Below, piece by piece: positions 55,845 to 64,000 of a stretch of 64,000 nt of DNA. Numbering within the stretch: the first letter of the stretch is position 1; every line of letters begins with the position of its first letter. A program made the position numbers and the translations under genes. This stretch comes from CALAED01 sp036555725 (GTDB lineage Bacteria > Actinomycetota > Actinomycetes > Streptosporangiales > Streptosporangiaceae), in assembly GCA_036555725.1 (NCBI GenBank), contig DATBKU010000153.1:1-64000 (forward strand), given 5' to 3'. The notes beneath the pieces were generated by a model. That model was not told where the DNA came from. It worked only from the letters and a program-made list of their open reading frames with translations, and searched no databases.

Positions 55845-56432
55845 ATGGCGGACGAACTGGAGCGACTGACCGGTTTCCTGTACGAAATGGGGCTGCTCAA
55901 GCGCTTCAAGCGAACCGGTTGGTTCGTGCTCGGGGTCGGCGATCCGGAGAGCGTCGCGGACCACTCGTTCCGGGCGGCCGTGATCGCGGCGGTGCTGGCG
56001 GCGCTGGAGGGCGCCAATCCAGACCGAGCGGCGCTGCTCAGCCTGTTCCACGACAGCCAGGAGTCCCGGCTCACCGACCTGCCGTACGTGTCCAAGCCGT
56101 ACGTCGCCAAGACGCCCAACGGCGAGGTCACCGCCGTACAGACGCAGGGCCTGCCGGGGCCGGTGGCCGGGGTCGTCGAGGGCGCGGTGGACGAGTACGA
56201 GGAGCACGCGAGCCTGGAGGCCCGCTGCGCCCACGACGCGGACAAGCTGGAATGCCTGCTGCAGGCCCTGGAGTACGGGGAGCAGGGGTACCGCAACACG
56301 CAACCGTGGATCGACAGCTCGCTGGCGCAGCTCCAGACCGTGTCCGGCAAGCGGCTCGCCGACGAGGCGCTGCGCACGGGGACGCTCGACTGGCTCGGCG
56401 ACGCGGTCGCCGCGCGGCGCGAATCGGGCTGA
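55845..56432 (+). CDS. HD-domain phosphohydrolase, YfbR-like
   Basis: 195-aa metal-dependent phosphohydrolase. LTGFLYEMGLLKRFKRTGW leads to DPESVADHSFRAAVIAAVL (first His), LFHDSQESRLTDLP (HD pair; here HDSQE) and AHDADKLECLLQALEY (last Asp). The H...HD...D set is that of YfbR-type 5'-deoxynucleotidases and related HD proteins. Substrate probably a nucleotide monophosphate. ATG 55845 lies five bases after GGAGG; a GTG two codons earlier is weaker. Confidence 0.9.
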   Translation: MADELERLTGFLYEMGLLKRFKRTGWFVLGVGDPESVADHSFRAAVIAAVLAALEGANPDRAALLSLFHDSQESRLTDLPYVSKPYVAKTPNGEVTAVQTQGLPGPVAGVVEGAVDEYEEHASLEARCAHDADKLECLLQALEYGEQGYRNTQPWIDSSLAQLQTVSGKRLADEALRTGTLDWLGDAVAARRESG

Positions 56433-56491
56433 CGATGCGCCCCGCCCAGGCAGCGTTCCGAACTTTCGCACGGCCACAACAGGCCGGGCTA

Positions 56492-56512
56492 TTGACTCTA
56501 TGGAACGTTCCA
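56492..56512 (+). promoter_or_regulatory. Promoter and LacI-type operator of the inositol operon
   Basis: TTGACT (56492-56497) resembles a -35 box, and TGGAACGTTCCA (56501-56512) is a perfect 12-bp palindrome centred on CG, the form bound by LacI-family regulators. It lies about 93 bases before the first structural gene. Confidence 0.6.
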
Positions 56513-56604
56513 GGAATTTTGAGCTAAGGGCTGTTGGCCGGGAAGGCCCCCGAACCCGAGCCAGGCTCGGGCCGCCGTCGGGGGGCGGCGATGGGGAGGT
56601 GCGC

Positions 56605-57612
56605 ATGAGACTTGGTCTCGCCGGAGCAGGGCGAATCGGCGCGCGACACGCCACCATGCTGTCCGCGCATCCACAGGTGAAATCGCTGGTGATCGCGGAC
56701 GCCGACCCGTCGCGGGCGCGCGACCTCGCGGCCCGGCTGGCGGTTGACACAGTCGAAGCGGCCGACACGGTGACGGACCTGTTCGCCGGCGGGCTCGACG
56801 GCCTGGTGGTGGCCGCGGCCACCGACGCCCACGCCGCCCTCGTCATCCGCGGCGCCGCCGCGCGACTCCCCGTCTTCTGCGAAAAACCCGTGGCCCCGGA
56901 CGTCGCGGGCACGATCGAGGTGATCGACCGGGTGCGCGGCGCCGGCGTCCCGGTACAGGTCGGGTTCCAGCGCCGCTTCGACGCCGGGCACGTCGCCGCC
57001 CGCGAGGCGGTCGCCGCGGGCCGGCTGGGCTGGCTGCACACGATCCGGTCGTGCACGCTCGACCCGGCGCCGCCGCCGAAGGACTACCTGCCGACCTCGG
57101 GCGGGCTGTTCCGCGACTGCGTCATCCACGACATCGACGCCGTACGGTTCATCACCGGACGCGAGGTCGTCCAGGCCGTCGCCGTGGGCGCGAACCGCGG
57201 CGACGACATCTTCGGCGAGTGCGACGACGTCGACACCGGCACGGCCGTGCTGACGCTCGACGACGGCACGATCGCGGTCGCCACGGCGACGCGCTACAAC
57301 GCCGCCGGTTACGACGTACGGCTGGAGGTCCTGGGCGCCAAGGACAGCATCGTCGCGGGCCTCGGCGACCGGACGCCGCTGACCCGTACGGACGGGCCCG
57401 CGCCCGCGGCGCCGTACAGCGGGTTCCTCGACCGTTTCGCCGACGCCTACGACGCCGAGCTACGCGCGTTCGTCGACCTGGTCGCCGGGCACGGCGAGAA
57501 CCGCTGCCCGCCGGAGGACGCGCTGGCGGCCTGCTACGCCGCGGAGGCGTGCGAGCGCTCGCGCCGCCTCGGCCGCGTCGTCCATATCGACGAGGTGAAG
57601 AAGACCGGGTGA
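56605..57612 (+). CDS. Inositol 2-dehydrogenase-like Gfo/Idh/MocA oxidoreductase
   Basis: 335-aa NAD-dependent sugar/inositol dehydrogenase. LGLAGAGRIGARHATMLSAHP is the nucleotide fold. FCEKPVAPDVAG holds the conserved EKP lysine and GLFRDCVIHDIDAVRFITG the catalytic Asp/His block (DxxxHDID). It would oxidise myo-inositol or scyllo-inositol to an inosose, the first step of the pathway encoded downstream. ATG 56605 follows GGGGAGGTGCGC. Followed after only six bases by the next pathway gene. iolG is the probable equivalent. Confidence 0.93.
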   Translation: MRLGLAGAGRIGARHATMLSAHPQVKSLVIADADPSRARDLAARLAVDTVEAADTVTDLFAGGLDGLVVAAATDAHAALVIRGAAARLPVFCEKPVAPDVAGTIEVIDRVRGAGVPVQVGFQRRFDAGHVAAREAVAAGRLGWLHTIRSCTLDPAPPPKDYLPTSGGLFRDCVIHDIDAVRFITGREVVQAVAVGANRGDDIFGECDDVDTGTAVLTLDDGTIAVATATRYNAAGYDVRLEVLGAKDSIVAGLGDRTPLTRTDGPAPAAPYSGFLDRFADAYDAELRAFVDLVAGHGENRCPPEDALAACYAAEACERSRRLGRVVHIDEVKKTG

Positions 57613-57618
57613 CGCCAC

Positions 57619-58512
57619 ATGAGCGAGCCTAGGCGCGAGGTGCCGAGCGGCGGCGCGCGGATCGCGGGGGCCCCGATCTCGTGGGGGGTGTGCGAGGTGC
57701 CGGGCTGGGGGCACCAGCTCGCGCCGGACCGGGTGCTCACCGAGATGCGCGAGCTGGGGCTGGCCGCGACCGAGTTCGGGCCCGACGGCTTCCTGCCGGC
57801 CGACCCGGGCGCGCGGGCGGCGCTGCTGATGGCCCACGACCTGCGCGCGGTCGGCGGGTTCGTGCCCGTGGTGCTGCACGACCCGGCGTACGACCCGGTG
57901 CCGGAGGTCGAGCGGGCCGTCGCGGCGTTCGGTGCGGGCGACACGCTCGTGCTGGCCGCGGCCACCGGCCGCGACGGATACGACGAGCGCCCGCGCCTCG
58001 ACGAAACCGGCTGGGCCACGCTGCTCGGCAACCTCGACCGGCTCGCCGCGCGCGCCGCGGACCGGGGCGTACGGGCCACCTTGCATCCGCACGTCGGGAC
58101 GATCGTGGAGCGGGCCGACGAGGTCGACCGGGTGCTGGCCGGCTCGCAGATCCCGCTGTGCCTCGACACGGGCCACCTGTTCGTCGGCGGCGCCGACCCG
58201 TCGGCCCTCGCCGCGGCCGCGGCCGAGCGGATCGCGCACACCCACCTCAAAGACGTTGACGTGGCGCTGGCCGAGCGGGTGCGGGGTGGCGAATTGTCCT
58301 ACTCGGAGGCCGTACGCGACGGTATGTACCGGCCGCTGGGTGCCGGTGATATCGACATCGCAGGAGTTGTCCGTACGCTCGCCGCGAAGGGCTACGACGG
58401 GTGGTACGTCTTGGAGCAGGACACCATGCTCGCCGCCGCGCCCGCGCCGGGCGCCGGGCCGTACGACGACGTCCGCGCGAGCATCGCCTACCTGGAGAAG
58501 GTGATCCCGTGA
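57619..58512 (+). CDS. TIM-barrel inosose dehydratase/isomerase (IolE/IolI-like)
   Basis: 297-aa xylose-isomerase-like TIM barrel. IAGAPISWGVCEVPGWGHQL is the IolE/IolI N-terminal signature, and RATLHPHVGTIVERADEVD, LCLDTGHLFVGGADP and RIAHTHLKDVD supply the Glu/His/Asp metal ligands around the barrel. Within this operon it most likely dehydrates 2-keto-myo-inositol (IolE role). Isomerisation of ketoinositols (IolI) is the alternative. It overlaps the kinase gene by GTGA. Confidence 0.88.
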   Translation: MSEPRREVPSGGARIAGAPISWGVCEVPGWGHQLAPDRVLTEMRELGLAATEFGPDGFLPADPGARAALLMAHDLRAVGGFVPVVLHDPAYDPVPEVERAVAAFGAGDTLVLAAATGRDGYDERPRLDETGWATLLGNLDRLAARAADRGVRATLHPHVGTIVERADEVDRVLAGSQIPLCLDTGHLFVGGADPSALAAAAAERIAHTHLKDVDVALAERVRGGELSYSEAVRDGMYRPLGAGDIDIAGVVRTLAAKGYDGWYVLEQDTMLAAAPAPGAGPYDDVRASIAYLEKVIP

Positions 58513-59462
58513 CTCCCCTCGACGTGATCACGATGGGGCGGGTCGGCGTGGACATCTACCCGCTCCAGGTCGGGGTCGGCCTGGAGGACGTCGAGTCGTT
58601 CGGCAAGTACCTCGGCGGCAGCCCGACCAACGTCGCCGTCGCGGCCGCGCGGTACGGGCGCCACGCCGCGGTGATCACCCGGACCGGGGCCGATCCGTTC
58701 GGCCGGTTCGTGCACCAGGCCTTGGCCGGCTATGGCGTCGACGACAGGTTCGTCACCGACGTGCCCGGCCTGCCGACCCCGGTGACGTTCTGCGAGATCT
58801 TCCCGCCGGACCACTTCCCGATCTACTTCTACCGGCTGCCGACGGCACCCGACCTGGAGATCTACGAGCACGAGCTCGACCTGGAAGCCATCAGGTCGGC
58901 CCGGGTGTGCTGGGCGACGGTGACCGGGCTGTGCCGCGAGCCGAGCCGGTCGGCCACGCTGGCGGCGTTCAAGGCGCGCTCCCGGCGGGAGTGGACCGTG
59001 CTGGACCTCGACTACCGGCCGACCTTCTGGGAGTCGCCCGAGGCGGCCCGCCGCTGCACCGCCGAGGCGCTGGAGCACGTCTCGGTCGCGGTCGGCAACC
59101 TCGAGGAGTGCGAGGTCGCGGTGGGGGAGCGAGAACCCCGGGCGGCGGCGCAGGCCCTGCTCGACCGGGGCGTCGAGCTGGCCATCGTCAAGCAGGGGCC
59201 GGACGGCGTGCTCGCCGCGCGGACGTCCGAGGCCGTCCAGGTGCCGCCGATCCCGGTCGACGTGGTCAACGGTCTCGGCGCCGGCGACGCCTTCGGCGGC
59301 GCGCTCTGCCACGGGCTGCTGGCCGGCTGGGGCACCGAGCGGCTGCTGACGTTCGCCAACGCGGCCGGCGCCATCGTCGCCGCACGGCTGGCCTGCTCGG
59401 CGGCCATGCCGACCGCCGCCGAGGTCGAGACGCTGCTGGAGACCGGCGAGGTGCGGTCATGA
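58509..59462 (+). CDS. iolC: 5-dehydro-2-deoxygluconokinase, IolC
   Basis: 317-aa PfkB-family sugar kinase. It starts at GTG overlapping the previous stop (GTGA) and reads VTPLDVITMGRVGVDIYPLQ. FGKYLGGSPTNVAVAAARYG is the first PfkB signature and VNGLGAGDAFGGALCHGLL the second, with the catalytic Asp. The IYPLQ start and FPIYFYR block are specific for IolC, which phosphorylates 5-dehydro-2-deoxygluconate. Coupled by ATGA to the next gene. Confidence 0.94.
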   Translation: MTPLDVITMGRVGVDIYPLQVGVGLEDVESFGKYLGGSPTNVAVAAARYGRHAAVITRTGADPFGRFVHQALAGYGVDDRFVTDVPGLPTPVTFCEIFPPDHFPIYFYRLPTAPDLEIYEHELDLEAIRSARVCWATVTGLCREPSRSATLAAFKARSRREWTVLDLDYRPTFWESPEAARRCTAEALEHVSVAVGNLEECEVAVGEREPRAAAQALLDRGVELAIVKQGPDGVLAARTSEAVQVPPIPVDVVNGLGAGDAFGGALCHGLLAGWGTERLLTFANAAGAIVAARLACSAAMPTAAEVETLLETGEVRS

Positions 59463-60343
59463 CGTTCGCCGACCGCTTCAAGGACCTCGTCGAGATCCGG
59501 GCGACCAGCCCGGCGGCGATCGCCAAGGCCGCGCGCGGACGGGCCCGACGCGACTGCTGGGTCGGCCCGGGCGGCACGCTGATGCTGGTGGCGGCCGACC
59601 ATCCCGCGCGCGGCGCGCTCGCCGCCGGCGACCGGCCGCTGGCCATGGCCGACCGGCGCGACCTGCTCGAACGCGTGTGTACGGCGCTGGCGCGGCCGGG
59701 CGTCGACGGCGTGCTCGGCACCCCCGACGTGATCGAGGACCTGCTGCTGCTCGGGGCGCTCGACGACAAGATCGTCATCGGCTCCATGAACCGAGGTGGC
59801 CTCGCCGGCTCCACTTTCGAGATCGACGACCGCTTCACCGCGTACGACGTTCCGTCGATCACCGACGGCTACCTCGACGGCGGCAAGATGCTGCTGCGCA
59901 TCGACGAGGACGACCCGGCGACCGCCCGCACCCTGGAGGCGTGCGCGCACGCGGTCACCGGGCTGGCCGAGCACGGCCTGATGGCGATGATCGAGCCGTT
60001 CGTCTCCGGCCGGGTCAATGGACGGGTCCGCAACGTGCTCACGCCGGAGGCGATGATCAAGGCGATCGCCATCGCCTCCGGGGTCGGCGCGACCTCGGCG
60101 TACACCTGGCTCAAGGTGCCGGTGGTGCCGGACATGGAGCGCGTCATGGCCGCCTCCACGCTGCCGGCTCTGCTGCTCGGCGGCGACGTGCGCGGCGACG
60201 CCGCCGAGACGTTCGACGGCTGGCGGCACGCGCTCGTCCTGCCCACCGTGAAGGGCCTGATCGCCGGTCGCGCCCTGCTCTATCCGCCCGGCGACGACGT
60301 GGCCGGTGCGGTCGACTCCGCCGTGGAGGTGCTGCGCCCATGA
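59459..60343 (+). CDS. Cgl0159-type (beta/alpha)8 aldolase-like protein of the inositol operon
   Basis: 294-aa TIM-barrel protein of the class I aldolase type found in actinobacterial inositol clusters. LMLVAADHPARGALAAGD at the N-terminus, GVDGVLGTPDVIEDLLLLG, IGSMNRGGLAGSTFEIDDR and SAYTWLKVPVVPDMER (with the lysine expected for a Schiff base) mark it. No IolJ-type class II aldolase occurs here, so this protein probably cleaves 2-deoxy-5-keto-gluconate-6-phosphate to DHAP and malonate semialdehyde. This role is inferred. Overlaps both neighbours by four bases. Confidence 0.85.
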   Translation: MTFADRFKDLVEIRATSPAAIAKAARGRARRDCWVGPGGTLMLVAADHPARGALAAGDRPLAMADRRDLLERVCTALARPGVDGVLGTPDVIEDLLLLGALDDKIVIGSMNRGGLAGSTFEIDDRFTAYDVPSITDGYLDGGKMLLRIDEDDPATARTLEACAHAVTGLAEHGLMAMIEPFVSGRVNGRVRNVLTPEAMIKAIAIASGVGATSAYTWLKVPVVPDMERVMAASTLPALLLGGDVRGDAAETFDGWRHALVLPTVKGLIAGRALLYPPGDDVAGAVDSAVEVLRP

Positions 60344-61139
60344 GTGACTTCGTGTCGGATGTGGCCATGAACCACTGCTCGCTGCGCGTCTTCGAACTCG
60401 CCCGGGGGGAGAAGCGGGAGTTCGACACCGGCGACGCCGAGGTGCTGGTGCTCCCGCTCGCCGGCTCGTGCCAGGTGTCGTGCGACGGCCGGACCTTCGA
60501 GGTGCAGGGCCGCACGAGCGTGTTCGACCGGGTCACCGACTTCGTGTACGCACCGCGCGACGCCCGCGTCACCGTCTCCGGCGTGGGCCGGTTCGCGCTG
60601 CCCGCGGCGCGCTGCGAGCGACGGCTGGCCGCGCGGTACGGACGGGCCGCGGACGTGCCGGTCGAGCTGCGCGGCGCCGGCCAGGCCAGCCGCCAGGTCA
60701 ACAACTTCTGTACGCCGGAGGCGTTCGAGGCCGACAAACTGATCTCCTGCGAGGTGCTCACGCCCGGCGGCAACTGGTCGTCCTACCCGCCGCATAAACA
60801 CGACGAGGACCGTCCCGGCGAGTCGGTCCTGGAGGAGATCTACTACTTCGAGATCTCCGACGACCGTGGGATGGCCTACCAGCGGGTGTACGGCACGGCC
60901 GACCGGCCGATCGACATCCTGGAAGAGGTACGGACCGGCGACACCGTGCTCATCCCGCACGGCTGGCACGGCCCGTCGATGGCGGTGCCCGGCTACGACC
61001 TGTACTACCTCAACGTGATGGCCGGGCCGTCCGCCGAGCGGGCCTGGCTGATCTGCGACGATCCGGCGCACGGCTGGGTGCGCGAGACCTGGCGGACGCA
61101 GCCGGTCGACCCGCGGCTGCCGATGACGGGAAGTGGGCG

Positions 61140-61143
<4 letters not shown>
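60340..61143 (+). CDS. iolB: 5-deoxy-glucuronate isomerase, IolB
   Basis: 267-aa double-cupin isomerase. The second cupin shows NNFCTPEAFEADKLISCEVL, WSSYPPHKHDEDRPGESVLEEIYYFE and IPHGWHGPSMAVPGYDLYYLNVMAG, with the His/Glu metal ligands. It converts 5-deoxy-glucuronate to 5-dehydro-2-deoxygluconate. ATG overlaps the aldolase stop, and its own stop overlaps the iolD start (ATGA), so translation is coupled. Confidence 0.95.
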
Positions 61144-62999
<1,856 letters not shown>

Positions 63000-63075
63000 C
63001 GCGCATACGACCCATAGGTCCCGTTAGGGTCGTCCCGCCCCAACTCCGACCCAGGCCCACAAGGAGGACCCCGCA

Positions 63076-64000
63076 ATGCAGCGATTCCGTACACCCAAAC
63101 GCCGTACCAGATTGGCGGCGGTCGCCGTGGCCGGGCTGCTCGCGGTGACCGCGTGCAGCAGCGGCTCGGGCGGCAAGAAGGCCGAGGAAGGGCAGACCCA
63201 GGCGGCCGGGGGAGGCGCCGCCGCGGGTCCCCGCCTGAAGATCGCCATGATCACCCACTCGGGCGCGGGTGACACATTCTGGGACATCGTCCAGAAGGGC
63301 GCCAAGGCCGCCGCGGCCAAGGACAACGTGCAGTTCCTGTACTCGGCCGACCCCGAGGGCGGCAAACAGGCCCAGCTGGTGCAGGCCGCGATCGACCAGA
63401 AGGTCGACGGCATCATCGTCACCCTGGCCAAGCCGGACGCCATGAAGGGTGTGGTCGCCAAGGCCGTCCAGGCCAAGATCCCGGTCGTCACGATCAACTC
63501 GGGCGCCGACGTGTCCGCGCAGTTCGGAGCGCTGGTGCACTTCGGCCAGGACGAGACCATCGCCGGGCGCGCCGCCGGTGCGCAACTGAGCAAGATCGGC
63601 GCGAAGAAGGCGATCTGCGTCATCCACGAGCAGGGCAACGTCGGGCTGGAGGCACGCTGCGCCGGCGCGAAGAAGACCTTCTCCGGGCAGATGGAGAACC
63701 TCAACGTCCCAGGTACCGACAAGCCGCAGGTCAGGTCGTCGATCACGGCGAAGCTGCAGGCCGACAAGAGCGTCGACGGCATCCTGGCGCTGAACGCCGA
63801 CGTCGCGCTGACCGCGGTGGACGCGGCCAAGGACGCCGGGAGCAACGCCAAGATCGCCACGTTCGACCTCAACAAGCAGCTGATCCCGGCGCTCAAGGAC
63901 GGCCGGATCCAGTTCGCCATCGACCAGCAGCCCTACCTGCAGGGCTACGAGGCGATCGACGAGCTGTGGCTCTACAAGACCAACGGCAACATCCTCGGCG
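63076..64000 (+). CDS. Sugar/inositol ABC substrate-binding lipoprotein (runs off the window)
   Basis: About 308 residues visible of a periplasmic-binding-protein I family protein (ribose/inositol class). AAGGAGG lies nine bases before the ATG. The signal peptide ends in lipobox LAVTAC (C27), then a Gly/Ala linker precedes the binding domain LKIAMITHSGAGDTFWDIV. DGIIVTLAKPDAMKGVV and TINSGADVSAQFGALVHFGQDETIAGRAAG are typical of the two lobes. Located after iolD, so inositol is the expected ligand; permease and ATPase genes would lie beyond the window. Confidence 0.92.
   Translation, partial: MQRFRTPKRRTRLAAVAVAGLLAVTACSSGSGGKKAEEGQTQAAGGGAAAGPRLKIAMITHSGAGDTFWDIVQKGAKAAAAKDNVQFLYSADPEGGKQAQLVQAAIDQKVDGIIVTLAKPDAMKGVVAKAVQAKIPVVTINSGADVSAQFGALVHFGQDETIAGRAAGAQLSKIGAKKAICVIHEQGNVGLEARCAGAKKTFSGQMENLNVPGTDKPQVRSSITAKLQADKSVDGILALNADVALTAVDAAKDAGSNAKIATFDLNKQLIPALKDGRIQFAIDQQPYLQGYEAIDELWLYKTNGNILG

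Overview
The window is about 64 kb of very GC-rich chromosomal DNA with GTG/TTG starts, 4-base ATGA/GTGA overlaps, a WhiB-type iron-sulfur regulator, a complete conservon (CvnABCD) and many actinobacterial domains of unknown function. This points to a filamentous, soil-type actinomycete. Streptosporangiales or Micromonosporales would fit, but I cannot fix the family from sequence alone. No rRNA, tRNA, phage, complete insertion sequence or CRISPR array was found. The content is mostly housekeeping and metabolic, with several accessory islands.

Layout. 1-5.3 kb: a partial AidB-like acyl-CoA dehydrogenase behind a 21-bp perfect palindrome, then a leftward assimilatory sulfur operon. Its order is a 16-codon leader peptide, sulfite reductase, a 47-aa zinc-ribbon protein, APS reductase and sirohydrochlorin chelatase; the last supplies siroheme for the reductase. 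A 42-aa Cys-rich protein lies just upstream. 5.4-9.8 kb: a DinB-like protein, a YihY membrane protein, a phosphoribosyltransferase, a WhiB protein, and a sucrase/ferredoxin-like protein under a clear IdeR/DtxR iron box. 9.9-14.6 kb: a lipid-precursor module in which glpD-tetR diverges from an alkyl-DHAP-synthase-like oxidase and a lipid kinase, all around one 17-bp intergenic operator. 14.7-20.8 kb: small membrane proteins, an acetate transporter, a family-A DNA polymerase and a metallophosphoesterase.

20.9-26.7 kb: an SsuABC/TauABC-type import operon with two paralogous binding proteins, two permeases, one ATPase and an embedded O-methyltransferase. Its promoter region carries helically phased A-tracts and is shared with the divergent conservon (27.0-31.3 kb). 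31.3-43.5 kb: a STAS protein, a 1195-aa triple-AAA ATPase, an LCP ligase, an ABC exporter followed by a frameshifted and an intact copy of a small secreted-type peptide, glutathione peroxidase, an SDR, an internally deleted dimethylarginine hydrolase, an XRE regulator with its operator array, and an Ogt methyltransferase. 43.5-51.8 kb: a secreted animal-type heme peroxidase fused to a family-2 cellulose-binding module; a homocitrate-synthase-like gene divergent from a citrate synthase that carries its own DNA-binding domain; and a regulator with two LuxR modules in tandem. 52-55.7 kb: a MarR-GNAT fusion with its palindromic operator, and lon protease under a perfect HAIR (HspR) element. 56.5-64 kb: a tightly overlapping myo-inositol catabolic operon behind a LacI-type operator, ending in a sugar ABC binding protein that runs off the window.

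The observations that seem least ordinary are the peroxidase-CBM2 fusion, the DNA-binding citrate synthase facing homocitrate synthase across an operator of three TCAAT half-sites, the cysteine-type leader peptide on the sulfur operon, the alkyl-lipid module, and the duplicated and decayed small-peptide gene beside an ABC exporter.
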